Shown: piece by piece, positions 1-9,137 of the stretch
Numbering within the stretch: the stretch's first letter is position 1
Layout: the number at the start of each line of letters is the position of its first letter
Assembly (NCBI GenBank): GCA_903928445.1
Contig: CAIYRB010000163.1
Coordinates: forward strand, 29,654-93,653
DNA length: 64,000 bases
Direction: 5' to 3'
From: an uncultured Pseudomonadota bacterium
GTDB lineage: Bacteria; Bdellovibrionota_B; Oligoflexia; Oligoflexales; CAIYRB01
Notes under the pieces: model-generated
What the model saw: the letters and a program-made list of their open reading frames with translations, nothing else
Database searches by the model: none
Told to the model about the DNA's origin: nothing
Program-made: the position numbers and the translations under genes

Positions 1-1025
1 AAAACGCGCAGGGCGTCTGCTGGCGCCAAGGTGCCGTCGCGCGCCAGGCTATCGAGCAAGGGAAAGCTCAAAACCGCCGGCGTACCGATGATGGCTAAGG
101 CGATCATGGACTTTTTGTGACCAGACAACATGACGCCCAGGGCAGTTAACATACCAAAGCGCAGCAGCATGGTGCGCCCTTGGCACAGGATCAGGGTGGC
201 GATGGCAAAGGGAAAAAACAGCGTGGCGATGGTTTTGCGCCAGAGTTTTGCCAGGTTGCTTAGACGTATGTTTGAGTTTAGGCCGTGTAGGGTGAGCAGT
301 GCGGCAATCAGGCAATGGGTCATCCAAACCGATGGTCCACCTGGTAGCGAGGTGGTACCGAAGGGGCGATAGAGGATGCCGACAAAGCGGTCGGACATGG
401 TGGCTAGGTAGCGCGGGTGGAGGGTTGGCAGGTAGCCGTCGCCAAGGGCGCCGTCGATCGTGGCAATGATGGCCTCCGCCAGACCCAGACAGAGGATAAA
501 GAAGGGAACGTTCTCCAGCTCCCGGTCGCTGAGGAGAAAGGCGACCGCAAAGAAGACGAGCATCGGCATGACGTAGATTTTCAAAGCCGCCAGCGAGGGC
601 AACAGACCAAGGCCCCAGGGGTTGAAAAATTGCACCCCAACCCAGAGCCAGAACAGCATGAGGTAGGGGACGACGAGGCGTACCTGGCTAAAGTCTGGGG
701 CTGGGTGTTCTTGCATCATCTGACTACGGCGTCCAAGCAGACGGACAAACAACAACATCAACAGCAGATCCGAGCCGACATGCACCACCAGGTTGTAGTT
801 GGAAAGGATCTTCAGGGCGCCTTCAATGAGTAGGTAAGCCATATAGGCACTGAACAACCTTCCGGGATTTACCAAGTAGGCAGTTGTCGCGACCATCGCT
901 GCGATCAGAAACAGCGCCAGCCACAATGGATTGACATTGCCAGCCAACAGGGCGCAAGCACCCAATGCAGCGGCCCCAGCTAGAGCGGCTGAGGGAATTC
1001 GTTTTGGCAAAGCTAGACTGGCCAC
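1..1025 (-). CDS. Polysaccharide polymerase/O-antigen ligase-like membrane protein (3' end outside window)
   Basis: The reading frame is open from a GTG at 1025 to the left edge, so the C-terminus is missing (about 341 codons visible). The GTG is preceded by AGGAA about 10 bases upstream. The translation is strongly hydrophobic with many predicted membrane helices and short loops, such as VASLALPKRIPSAALAG at the start and LVVPYLMLFWLWVGVQFF in the middle, then a longer hydrophilic loop near residues 190-220. That layout is what Wzy/WaaL-type O-antigen polymerases and ligases show, and the neighbours are all exopolysaccharide glycosyltransferases. No diagnostic catalytic residue could be identified in the visible part, so the polymerase/ligase role is inferred from topology and context. 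It is divergent from the glycosyltransferase operon starting at 1307. Confidence 0.6.
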   Translation of the reverse strand, partial: MASLALPKRIPSAALAGAAALGACALLAGNVNPLWLALFLIAAMVATTAYLVNPGRLFSAYMAYLLIEGALKILSNYNLVVHVGSDLLLMLLFVRLLGRRSQMMQEHPAPDFSQVRLVVPYLMLFWLWVGVQFFNPWGLGLLPSLAALKIYVMPMLVFFAVAFLLSDRELENVPFFILCLGLAEAIIATIDGALGDGYLPTLHPRYLATMSDRFVGILYRPFGTTSLPGGPSVWMTHCLIAALLTLHGLNSNIRLSNLAKLWRKTIATLFFPFAIATLILCQGRTMLLRFGMLTALGVMLSGHKKSMIALAIIGTPAVLSFPLLDSLARDGTLAPADALRV

Positions 1026-1306
1026 GGTTGCTGAGTTCCTGCGTTTAAAGACCTGAGGTGTCGCTCTAGTGTTCGGTATTCTTTGTCGATTGCTGAGTTT
1101 GGCGCCGAGGCAGGACGACGCGGCGAGGGAGTGAGGGGCGAACATTGCAGCTAAATCATGCATTTGTTGTCTTGCCTTAAAAGCGGTGCGAGCTTGCAAA
1201 GGCTGGGCTGGGGGCGAAGAGGCAATGGCATTTAAGTCGACCTTGATCCTGCCGATAGCGATTAAGACCGGACTCATGCAGATATTTTCTTAGCTGATGG
1301 TGATCG

Positions 1307-2491
1307 GTGACCTCATCTCGAACACAGCCGCTACGGCTTATCTTGGCGATTCAGCGTCTAGGCGACGTTGGCGGCCAAGAAAAGTCGACCTTGGCCATCC
1401 TAAGCCGACTCGTGGCCTCAGGGTGGACCGTCGAGTTGTTAGCCTTTGACCTAAGCGATTGGCCTAAGGACTTGCCGTTGCTGTGGCACCGACTGTGGCG
1501 TTTTCCAGTGCCCGTGCAGTTGCTACAAAATATGTGGTTTATGGCTTTGGTCGGTGGATTCACCGTGGCGCGCAAAGCCTTCGCATGGTTGTCTGGTACC
1601 CCCTCGCCAGTGGTGCTGACTATTGGTACCGCAGCACCTTTTGCTGATGTTCGCGTCGTTCAATTTGTCCACGGGGCCGCCTTGGCGGTCCTGCGCCAAG
1701 GTCTAGTTCCCTATCCTAACTCTGCGTCGTGGCTGCGCGGCCTCTATCAGCGAGTCTATGCCCGTGTCGAAGCTGGCATGGAGCGCCTGTTGCTGCATCG
1801 CTGCTTGGCATTGATCGCCATCTCGCGAGGCGTCGCTGCGGATGTTCGGCGTTGGACACCAAGCTCGGTAGAAAGTCGGATCACTGTGATCCATCATGCC
1901 GCTGATACCCTGACGCCGCCGCTCATGGCAAGCGATGGTGGTATGGTCGAGGTCCCCACCGTGCTATTTGTCGGCGCTCTGGAACGCAAAGGCATCGCTA
2001 AGGCACTGCGCTGCCTCGCCTTGCTGCAGGATGTGCCGTGGCAGTTTACCGTGGTCGGTGGCGGCGACGTGGCAAGGTGCCAGGCTGCGGCTGCGGCTTT
2101 GGGCATTGGCGCGCGGACTGAGTTTCTCGGGCAGACGCCGGCATCAAAGCATTTTCAGACGGCGGCGGTGTTGCTCTTTCCCAGCGTCTACGAGCCATTT
2201 GGCCTGGTCGTCACTGAGGCGATCGCGCATGGTGTTGCGCCGCTGGTTTCGCGGGAATGCGGGGCCATGGAGTTATGGGACGAGCGTGACGCCTGGTTGA
2301 ACCTTTCTGCCCAAGATAGTGACCAGGCCTGGGCGCTTAGCCTGCGCCGACTACTGGAAAAATCTGCCGACCGCAGTCAGGTCGTCACGGCAGCGCAGGC
2401 AGCCGTGGCGCGCTGGACCTGGGATCAAGCTGCGGCACGCTATGATGCGGTGTTGCGGTCGGTCCTGCCGTCCAAGGGGGGCCGCGCATGA
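1307..2491 (+). CDS. Glycosyltransferase, GT4 family (GT-B fold)
   Basis: A 394-residue retaining GT-B glycosyltransferase that probably transfers a sugar from a nucleotide-sugar donor to a lipid-linked exopolysaccharide intermediate at the inner face of the membrane. The N-terminal acceptor domain begins with a GT4-like GDVGGQEKSTL segment (residues 19-29). The C-terminal donor domain begins at FVGALERKGI (about 221-230), and the E-x7-E donor-binding motif is in SVYEPFGLVVTEA (E296 and E304). The start is GTG. It is the first gene of a tight operon: its stop overlaps the next start by four bases (ATGA at 2488). Donor and acceptor cannot be read from sequence. Confidence 0.85.
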   Translation: MTSSRTQPLRLILAIQRLGDVGGQEKSTLAILSRLVASGWTVELLAFDLSDWPKDLPLLWHRLWRFPVPVQLLQNMWFMALVGGFTVARKAFAWLSGTPSPVVLTIGTAAPFADVRVVQFVHGAALAVLRQGLVPYPNSASWLRGLYQRVYARVEAGMERLLLHRCLALIAISRGVAADVRRWTPSSVESRITVIHHAADTLTPPLMASDGGMVEVPTVLFVGALERKGIAKALRCLALLQDVPWQFTVVGGGDVARCQAAAAALGIGARTEFLGQTPASKHFQTAAVLLFPSVYEPFGLVVTEAIAHGVAPLVSRECGAMELWDERDAWLNLSAQDSDQAWALSLRRLLEKSADRSQVVTAAQAAVARWTWDQAAARYDAVLRSVLPSKGGRA

Positions 2492-3582
2492 AACCAAGCA
2501 AAAACCATGTGCTCCTCGCCATGGGTTACCGCGACGATGGTTGGTTGTCGACGATTCTGCATGCCGAGCAGTTGCACCAGGCGCAGGTAGCGGCCTGGCA
2601 GCATGGCGGTGGTCTAGGTGCGGCACCAGCGCTGCACGCGCCATGGCTTGGGCATGCGCCGAAGATTTGGGAGCGCCGATTGCGCTTTGGCTTGGATCTG
2701 CCGGCGGCGTCCTTGTTGCATCTACTCGATCCGGCCTACGCCGATAGCCTGTTGATCGCAAGACGCCGCTGCGATCACCTCGTGGCAAGTGTGACCGATG
2801 TAGCGTTTTGGCGCCAACGCACGCGCGCCAACACTTGGCTGAGACGGCGCATCGTCCGTGGCCTGGCGGTGGCGGATGCAACTGTCGCCATTTCGCAGCA
2901 GACAGCAGGAGAAATGCAGCAGCTTTTGGCCATCGAGGCGACTCGCGTCATTTATTTGGGAACTGATCCAGCGCTCTTTGCCCTGTCTATGCAGCCGCGT
3001 GATCCCAACCAGCTGCTTCATGTCGGGAGCACGCTGGAGCGCAAGGGCATCGATCGGATCTTGCGACTGTTGGCCCATTTGCCAGGCTCCGTGCATTTGC
3101 TGCAGCTCGGTGGTGTGTTTACGTCGCAGCAGCAGCGCCTGATTGCGGCGTTAAACCTCGGCCACCGCATCGTCCAGAGGCCGGCGACCTTGATGCAGCT
3201 GGTCCATGCCTATCAAACGGCAGCGGCTCTGGTGTTTCCGTCGCGTTATGAAGGTTATGGCTTGCCGTGTATCGAAGCCAGGTTATGCGGCACCAACGTC
3301 TTTACTAGTGCCGCTGTCCCGGCAACCGAAGTGCTGCGACAGGATCCGGGCACCACGATCCTGGACGTCGAGCTGCTTGACGAGGCTGTCGCAGTGCGTG
3401 GTGGCGCGGGCGAGCTAGGTCGGCGCTTAGATGAGATGGCGCAGCAAATGATGTTGCGGATGGGGGTTCAGACGCCCTTGGCCAATCGCCAGTGGTATGG
3501 CTGGGACCGCGTCGCACGCGAGCACTTGGACCTATACGCTGGGCTCGGCTACCAGGTGCAGCCGCGGCGGGAGGTCGCATGA
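2488..3582 (+). CDS. Glycosyltransferase, GT4 family
   Basis: A 364-residue GT4-type glycosyltransferase, second gene of the exopolysaccharide operon, overlapping its upstream and downstream neighbours by four bases each, which implies translational coupling. The donor domain starts at HVGSTLERKGI (about residues 178-188), very like the corresponding LERKGI segment of the preceding enzyme, and the E-x7-E motif lies in SRYEGYGLPCIEA (E255 and E263). The N-terminal acceptor domain is short and lacks the usual glycine-rich GGAE loop. The substrate is unknown. Shared donor-domain motifs suggest that it and the upstream gene are related enzymes acting at successive steps. Confidence 0.83.
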   Translation: MKPSKNHVLLAMGYRDDGWLSTILHAEQLHQAQVAAWQHGGGLGAAPALHAPWLGHAPKIWERRLRFGLDLPAASLLHLLDPAYADSLLIARRRCDHLVASVTDVAFWRQRTRANTWLRRRIVRGLAVADATVAISQQTAGEMQQLLAIEATRVIYLGTDPALFALSMQPRDPNQLLHVGSTLERKGIDRILRLLAHLPGSVHLLQLGGVFTSQQQRLIAALNLGHRIVQRPATLMQLVHAYQTAAALVFPSRYEGYGLPCIEARLCGTNVFTSAAVPATEVLRQDPGTTILDVELLDEAVAVRGGAGELGRRLDEMAQQMMLRMGVQTPLANRQWYGWDRVAREHLDLYAGLGYQVQPRREVA

Positions 3583-4826
3583 GCGTTGCAACGGACCCGC
3601 CGCCGCTCATCTGTGTCGTCGTCACCAGCGCCGAACTCGGCGGCGCCGAACGCATGCTTGTTGACCTGCTGCAGGGTATGCCGCCTGGTCGGTTCCGCTT
3701 TCACGTGGTGCTGCCTAGGCTCGGTCGTCTCGCTTTGGAGCTAGATCAATTGCCGGTCAGCTACGAAGTGTTGTCCTTTGGCGGGAGGCTTAGCAAGGCG
3801 GGGCGTTCAGGAGTTAGGGCGAAGGCTGCGCTGGGCGCTGTGGTCGATGTCATGCGCTATCTGTGGCTCTACACACGGCTAGTGGCGCGCTTAAAACCAC
3901 GGCTGATTTATACCCATGGCCTCAAAGCCGAGCTACTGACTGGGATCGCTAGCCACTGGTTAGGCCTCCCCGTCGTCTGGCATCTGCATACCTTTGTCCC
4001 CAAAGACGGTTGGTTAGGACGCCTGCACCGCTACCTACAAGGGCGCACTAGGATGTTGGTCGCCAACTCAAAGGCCGTGTCCGCTGGGGTTTTGCCGCCG
4101 TCGTCAAGCAAAACAAAAGTTATTTACTGCGGTGTCGATATCGATGCCTTTTTGCCCCAGTCCAAATCCGCAGCAGAACAGTCCTTGCACCTGGTCTCAG
4201 GTGCCTCGAAGCTGCGTGTGGGCATGGTCTCGGTCCTTGCCCCGTGGAAGGGTTTAGACGTCTTCTTGCACGCCGTGCAGCCGCTGCTCCGGGCCGACGC
4301 ACGCTGGGAAGCGATGATTGTCGGTGATCCGCTCTACGACACTGCCGGTCATCAGGGCTACGACCGCGTCTTAAAGCAGTTGGCCGGCGATTTACAAATA
4401 GCCGACCGAGTGGTCTTTCTGCCGTATCAGCTGCGTCCCGCTTCGGCCTATGCCTGTCTAGACATTTTTGTCCATGCGGCAAAAAGGCCAGAACCCTTTG
4501 GTCGCGTCATCGCTGAAGCGATGTGCATGCAGCGCGCGGTGATCGCGACAGCAGGAGGTGGGGCCGTGGAGCAGATCGAAGCTGGTGTCGATGGTCTTTT
4601 GGTCGCCATGGACGATGTCGGTGCTTTGCGGGCACAGGTTGCTAGGTTGATGGCTGATGCTGAACTGCGCCGTCAGCTTGGACTAGCCGCTCGGAGCAAA
4701 GTGCTGCGCCAAGGCAGCATGTGCCAATTTATCGAGCGGATGGCTACCGTACTGGACGAGGCCATGGCCTTCGGTCCGCCCCATGCCGGAGATTCTAACG
4801 CTGAGACCCGGCACCGCGCCGCGTGA
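3579..4826 (+). CDS. Glycosyltransferase, GT4 family
   Basis: A 415-residue GT4 glycosyltransferase. The chosen ATG at 3579 overlaps the upstream stop as ATGA and starts MSVATDPPPL; an in-frame extension back to 3492 lies inside the previous gene and has no conserved content. The N-terminal acceptor-domain loop ELGGAERML (about residues 19-27) is typical of GT4. The donor domain has VSVLAPWKGLDVF, and the E-x7-E motif is in EPFGRVIAEAM (E305 and E313). It is the last gene of the three-gene GT operon; the following gene is separated by about 96 bases with its own possible promoter. The sugar and linkage are not deducible. Confidence 0.87.
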   Translation: MSVATDPPPLICVVVTSAELGGAERMLVDLLQGMPPGRFRFHVVLPRLGRLALELDQLPVSYEVLSFGGRLSKAGRSGVRAKAALGAVVDVMRYLWLYTRLVARLKPRLIYTHGLKAELLTGIASHWLGLPVVWHLHTFVPKDGWLGRLHRYLQGRTRMLVANSKAVSAGVLPPSSSKTKVIYCGVDIDAFLPQSKSAAEQSLHLVSGASKLRVGMVSVLAPWKGLDVFLHAVQPLLRADARWEAMIVGDPLYDTAGHQGYDRVLKQLAGDLQIADRVVFLPYQLRPASAYACLDIFVHAAKRPEPFGRVIAEAMCMQRAVIATAGGGAVEQIEAGVDGLLVAMDDVGALRAQVARLMADAELRRQLGLAARSKVLRQGSMCQFIERMATVLDEAMAFGPPHAGDSNAETRHRAA

Positions 4827-4876
4827 AGGAATGCGTGGTGGCCTGGTGCGGCGCTGTGATCCGTGGTCGATTTTGT

Positions 4877-4882
4877 TATGAT
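4877..4882 (+). promoter_or_regulatory. Possible extended -10 promoter element
   Basis: TATGAT preceded by TGT (TGn extended -10) lies 41 bases upstream of the ATG at 4923. There is no good -35 hexamer at 17 bases. This could drive the membrane protein gene independently of the GT operon. Confidence 0.3.
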
Positions 4883-4922
4883 AGGAACATATAGAACTTA
4901 AACAAACCATAACCAGGGCACT

Positions 4923-6632
4923 ATGATATCTCGAGGATCCATCCGGAGCCACCTTCCAGCACTGCTGCTTTGTATGCTTGCCGCGATGTTTCTCGCCACC
5001 TTGCCGCATTGGTTGGGCCTTGCGCATTGGCATCGGCCGATTTGGATCGCCGACCACGATGAGATGTTCTACTTGGCCATTGTTGGCCAAGCCTATGATA
5101 ACCATCCTTGGCTCCTCACCGAACCGATGCTCGTCAACGGTCTGCAAAATCCCTATCCTTGGATCCAGATGATTCCGGGTATTGTCCTCGCCAAAGCCGC
5201 TGGACTTGGCCCACTGGCGGTCGGGCTCATCTGGCGTGCAATGGGCGCGGCATTTATTAGCGTCACTTACTACCTGCTGACCTACCGCATTACCAGGATC
5301 AAGGCGTTAGCCGCGTGCCTCACTGTGTCGATCTGTGCGGACGTCGGTGTGCTCTATTCGATGCCGTTGTTACGCCAGATCCGGTTAGTCGTCAGCTTTC
5401 TTTGCGGGCATGGTCAGGGATATTTGGCGACTTATCCGAAGATCGCTCCATCTTGGCGGATTGTGACGCCGACCCTTAGCCTCGGCTACCTACTTCTGTT
5501 TATCTGGTTGCTAACGCGGGCCTTGGAGCAGTTTAATTGGCGGCGGACCATCGCCGCCGGCATCGCTTGCGGCCTGTTATTTTACGTCTATTTTTACTTT
5601 GTCATGGCCGTCGGCTTAGGTCTTTTTCTCAACATGCTGATCGACGCAAGGCGGCGGTGGACTTATTTTTTTACGGGATTGATCGGCCTGATTTGTGGTC
5701 TACCGAATGTACTGTCGCAATCTGCCTTATCCATGTCGACGTCGAGCGATTGGCTGCATCGTTGGGATATGTTTGTGACCATTCCCCGCACCAGCGAGCT
5801 CCTTATTCCTAAGGTGGCGATCCTATACTCCAGCCTATGTCTCTTTTGGTGTCTGCTGCGGGCACGGCAGCTGCTCTATCTTTGGGTCTTCGCGTTTTCC
5901 GCTTTGGTCTTACTTAATCACCAGATTTTAACCTCGCTGCAGATTCAAAACTACCACTGGCTCTATACGATCGGCCCAGTCCACGCCGTTTTACTGGTGG
6001 CACTGGTCTGGAGTGAAATAGTTAGGCGACCGAGTTGGAAGGGCAAATATCTCGCCTCAGTCTATGTGATGACGCCGGTGATCTTCTTGTCAAGTTTATG
6101 GCTTAGACATATTGAAGCGACGCAGACCCAGGAAAGTCAGACTGTTCTGCATGATCTCGAACATTATGAGCAGATGCGCTTTAGTCCTGAAGGTAAGGCC
6201 TTGCCGTTGGTGCCCAACGCTTTCGTTGCTGGGCAACAGGATTTTGTTGATTTTGCCTCGGTGTTGGAAAATCAGCGGCCTTTACTCCACTATACCGTGC
6301 TCTCTAGTCCGTCGATCGATGACCAGGAATGGGACGAACGCGCCGCCCTAAGCGGCTACCTGCAGGCCACCCTGCGAGCGGATTTTGTCTCTGAGCAGCG
6401 TCTTGACCTTGAGATTAACTCACCACGCAGCGCGAGCATCCGAGCGATCCGACTCGCTGGACGCCTGGCGGCGTTTGACCAAATCAGCGCCGATCCTAGG
6501 CCATGGCTAGGTCGGTATCCGGTGCGCTATGTTGCGGTGAAGCCCAATGGCATACCGACTGAGTTTGCCGTCAAGCTGAGTATGCAGCCGCTACAGCGCG
6601 GTCCTTACTGGGACCTCTGGCGCTTGCCGTGA
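4923..6632 (+). CDS. Polytopic membrane protein, GT-C glycosyltransferase-like
   Basis: A 569-residue protein with an N-terminal membrane anchor (about residues 10-30) and many further helices to about residue 400, then a soluble C-terminal domain of about 160 residues. The first periplasmic loop carries an acidic ADHDEMFY segment (about residues 43-50). An acidic DxD/DE pair in the first loop is the hallmark of GT-C enzymes that use polyprenyl-phosphate sugars, so a periplasmic sugar transferase acting on the exopolysaccharide is plausible. The ATG at 4923 has AGGGC just upstream. Its last 42 bases overlap tail to tail with the convergent GT4 gene. No named family was recognised with certainty; a polymerase-like role is an alternative. 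Confidence 0.6.
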   Translation: MISRGSIRSHLPALLLCMLAAMFLATLPHWLGLAHWHRPIWIADHDEMFYLAIVGQAYDNHPWLLTEPMLVNGLQNPYPWIQMIPGIVLAKAAGLGPLAVGLIWRAMGAAFISVTYYLLTYRITRIKALAACLTVSICADVGVLYSMPLLRQIRLVVSFLCGHGQGYLATYPKIAPSWRIVTPTLSLGYLLLFIWLLTRALEQFNWRRTIAAGIACGLLFYVYFYFVMAVGLGLFLNMLIDARRRWTYFFTGLIGLICGLPNVLSQSALSMSTSSDWLHRWDMFVTIPRTSELLIPKVAILYSSLCLFWCLLRARQLLYLWVFAFSALVLLNHQILTSLQIQNYHWLYTIGPVHAVLLVALVWSEIVRRPSWKGKYLASVYVMTPVIFLSSLWLRHIEATQTQESQTVLHDLEHYEQMRFSPEGKALPLVPNAFVAGQQDFVDFASVLENQRPLLHYTVLSSPSIDDQEWDERAALSGYLQATLRADFVSEQRLDLEINSPRSASIRAIRLAGRLAAFDQISADPRPWLGRYPVRYVAVKPNGIPTEFAVKLSMQPLQRGPYWDLWRLP

Positions 6633-7727
6633 TAGCGCCTCGTCATAGCACCGTTCAAGGTGCTCCATCATAACGCCAGGCCGATACCTTGCCGCAACCG
6701 TGCGCAGGCCTGCGCGGATAAGTTGACCACGCAGGTCCGGATCGTGTTGTAGGCGTTCGACCTGGCGGCGTAAGTCGGCGCCGTCGCCGGCGGTGAAGTA
6801 GAGCCCGTCGACGCCGTCTTGCAACACTTCTGCCGCACCCCCAACCCGCGACGAGATGACGGCGACTCCAGCCGCTAGTCCCTCGATGAGGGTTAAGCCA
6901 AAGGCCTCTTCAAACGAGGCGCTGAGCAGGATATGGCTGCGCGCTAAGTAGGGCCTAATGTCGCGCTGGAAGCCGGTAAATTGCACTTGGTCGCCAACCT
7001 TATGGGCGTTGGCTAGCAGCTGAAGCTGTTCTTGGTAACGCGGAAAGAACTGGCGAAAGGGCCCGCCAACGATGACTAGTCGCAGTCGCTGGTCGCGCTG
7101 CATCAAGGGGGCGAGCGCTTCGATGGCAAAATCCAGGCCCTTGCCCGGAGCCAGGCGCGAAAGCATCGTGACCACGACATGATCCTTATGCACCTGGTCC
7201 GCCTGTGGAGGGATCTGGGTCAATTCCGTCGCTAAAGGGATCACGCGAATGGGCCATGGTCGCACTTGGGTCTTGGCTTGTTTACCCAGAGTGTAGGCGC
7301 TATTGGTCAGCACCAGGCGCGTTGGCAGTAGACTAGCGATGAGGTTGAGACTGCCGCCGACCGGGCCATGCTGGAACATCACCACCGGTATCTTTCGGCG
7401 CCACGCCGCCGCAGCGGCGATGATATGAGCGTAGGGCATGCAGGAGTGCACTAGCTCAATGCGTTCACCGTCGATCACCTGGGTCACGGCCGATATCGCC
7501 TGAGCGACGGCGCGCGGATGCCTAAGACGCAGGAGTCCTGGCAGGCAATGAGCCGTAAATCCCAGCCTCGTGGCTTCGCTAACCAAAGGCCCCTGCTGCA
7601 AAAACAGCGCTTGCGCTAGGTAGCGCGTTGGGCTGTGACTGCGCAGCATCAGCAGCGTGATATTTTCGGCTCCACCCAGGTGGGCATTGGCAAAAACATA
7701 CAGCACTCGGCGTGGCGGCACCGTCAT
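6591..7727 (-). CDS. Glycosyltransferase, GT4 family
   Basis: A 378-residue GT4 glycosyltransferase on the opposite strand. The N-terminal loop HLGGAENITL (about residues 16-25) is the GT4 acceptor-domain glycine loop. The donor domain starts with MLSRLAPGKGLDFAIEAL, and the E-x7-E region is SFEEAFGLTLIEGLA. The ATG at 7727 overlaps the stop of the SLBB export-type gene by four bases, so the two are co-translated. The 3' end overlaps the converging membrane protein by 42 bases, a compact arrangement that keeps both arms of the polysaccharide locus together. Substrate unknown. Confidence 0.87.
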   Translation of the reverse strand: MTVPPRRVLYVFANAHLGGAENITLLMLRSHSPTRYLAQALFLQQGPLVSEATRLGFTAHCLPGLLRLRHPRAVAQAISAVTQVIDGERIELVHSCMPYAHIIAAAAAWRRKIPVVMFQHGPVGGSLNLIASLLPTRLVLTNSAYTLGKQAKTQVRPWPIRVIPLATELTQIPPQADQVHKDHVVVTMLSRLAPGKGLDFAIEALAPLMQRDQRLRLVIVGGPFRQFFPRYQEQLQLLANAHKVGDQVQFTGFQRDIRPYLARSHILLSASFEEAFGLTLIEGLAAGVAVISSRVGGAAEVLQDGVDGLYFTAGDGADLRRQVERLQHDPDLRGQLIRAGLRTVAARYRPGVMMEHLERCYDEALSRQAPEVPVRTAL

Positions 7728-8224
7728 TTGCGACCAGTAATCAGAAAGTAGGTCAAAAGCGAGGAGCTGATGATACCGATGATGGTCGAGATGACGGTCA
7801 ATTTGCGCAGGGTCAGTTCGCCCGATGGAGCGGTTTCGACGTAGATGATATCGCCAGCCTTCATGGTCATAGCGCCTTGCTTTGACTCTCCCATCAACTC
7901 GTCTCCAGTGACGACGATGATCTCGGTCTGCATACCACTGCCCACGCTCACCTCGCGGCGCACCGTCACTTTGGCGTTGTCCAGGGCGCCCTTAAGACCA
8001 CCGGTGACACCGAGTAGGGCGGTTAAGGTGGTGTTATCGGGGATATGATGGGTCCCACTCAGGGTCATATCGCCCCATACTTGAACACTGATCAGCAAAC
8101 GGCCTTCGGGATTGAGGGCGAAGTATTCTTGGGCAGATTTGTTGGCCTCGGCCTCGGCAGCAAAAGACCTTGCTGGCATGTACACGGCCAGGACCAGGGC
8201 CAGGGCTATCCAGCGTTTGAACAT
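7724..8224 (-). CDS. SLBB-domain polysaccharide export-type protein
   Basis: A 166-residue secreted protein. The start at 8224 is chosen because it begins MFKRWIALALVLAV, a clean signal peptide ending near SFAAEA, with AAGGAA seven to eight bases upstream; the longer frame to 8377 has no signal character. Residues about 35-140 read as a beta-grasp SLBB domain (ISVQVWGDMTLSG, then TTLTALLGVTGGL, then IIYVETAPSG), the domain that follows the export motif in Wza/GfcE outer-membrane exporters. A C-terminal hydrophobic helix (STIIGIISSSLLTYFL) is followed by GRK. It is much shorter than Wza (about 380 residues) and lacks an obvious Poly_export domain or lipobox, so it may be an accessory export component. 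Confidence 0.65.
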   Translation of the reverse strand: MFKRWIALALVLAVYMPARSFAAEAEANKSAQEYFALNPEGRLLISVQVWGDMTLSGTHHIPDNTTLTALLGVTGGLKGALDNAKVTVRREVSVGSGMQTEIIVVTGDELMGESKQGAMTMKAGDIIYVETAPSGELTLRKLTVISTIIGIISSSLLTYFLITGRK

Positions 8225-8351
8225 GGAGTTCCTTCGTTTAACCACGGGACCATGGACTCTGCTAAGATAGTTTATCATATTCGGCCGGCAGCGATGAGTG
8301 GAGGAGGCCGTCATTAAAACCGATTCGCAGGTGCAAACTCCTGGGGAGACG

Positions 8352-9137
8352 ATGGCCACGCTAAGGGTCGCATGCAAGATGCATGTGCTGGCCCAAATGT
8401 GGACTCATGTCGACGCTAGGCCGATCACCGTGCGGTTTCTGCAGAGCTGGCTGCTGCTGGTTCGGGTGCTCCCTCTGCGGTTGGAAGCTGACGCCGGCAT
8501 TGCCGGCTTTCGCAGCGGGGCCTCCTGCCAGCTCGGCTTTCGCGTGAATCATGTCAGCGTGCTGACCCAGCTAAGAATCATCCTGCGGTTTCGCCGCCTG
8601 CTGCTTTGCGCGAGGCCGCGGCAGCTGCAAATTCCGCAGGGCCGTGCGAGTCGCCGCGCCTCCGTGTTGCAAAGCCGTGCTGTCGTCTGCGAATTAAGCC
8701 CGGAAATCAGCCGGTTCGTAGCTGGAGATAGCTCAGAGCGTAGCTTGGCAAATCATTGCATCATTGAAGTATGTGATATCTCGATGGGCGGCATGCGACT
8801 GAAATTAGCCAACACCAGGCGTTCGATGGTTTTTCATATCGGCCAGGTCCTGACTGGCACCGTGGTGAGAGAGCAGCCCGCTGCCGAGGACTCGCTATGG
8901 TTTGTCAGTGATGTAAGCGTGAATAATGTCTTGGTTCGTGATGATTGGCAGGCAAATTCGGAGTCGGGCGCCATGGTTCGCGTCAAAACGACCTACTTGG
9001 GCTTGGTTTTTTCCCAGACCTCGGAAGTGGCTCGCGAAGTCCTGCGGCGCATGCTTCATACCATCGATCCAAGCGCTTTAGCCTCGGTTGATGCTGAGGA
9101 CCTAGCACTTGTCGCGAATCGCGGCAAAGGTGTGTAA
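8352..9137 (+). CDS. PilZ-domain (YcgR-like) c-di-GMP receptor candidate
   Basis: A 261-residue cytoplasmic protein. The ATG at 8352 is preferred over the GTG at 8298 because GGGGAG sits at ideal distance. The N-terminal half is basic and unrecognised. At the domain junction lies QIPQGRASRR, which supplies the PilZ RxxxR arm, followed about 40 residues later by CDISMGGMRL, the DxSxxG motif; together these are the residues that bind c-di-GMP in PilZ proteins. The C-terminal YLGLVFSQTS plus VLRRML matches the end of PilZ domains. Its 3' end overlaps by 36 bases the converging sugar transferase gene. The location suggests c-di-GMP control of exopolysaccharide synthesis (inference). Confidence 0.7.
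   Translation: MATLRVACKMHVLAQMWTHVDARPITVRFLQSWLLLVRVLPLRLEADAGIAGFRSGASCQLGFRVNHVSVLTQLRIILRFRRLLLCARPRQLQIPQGRASRRASVLQSRAVVCELSPEISRFVAGDSSERSLANHCIIEVCDISMGGMRLKLANTRRSMVFHIGQVLTGTVVREQPAAEDSLWFVSDVSVNNVLVRDDWQANSESGAMVRVKTTYLGLVFSQTSEVAREVLRRMLHTIDPSALASVDAEDLALVANRGKGV

Noticed and set aside
3492..3578. N-terminal extension of the third GT4 gene
   Set aside because: It is inside the preceding glycosyltransferase; the ATGA overlap at 3579 gives the natural start.
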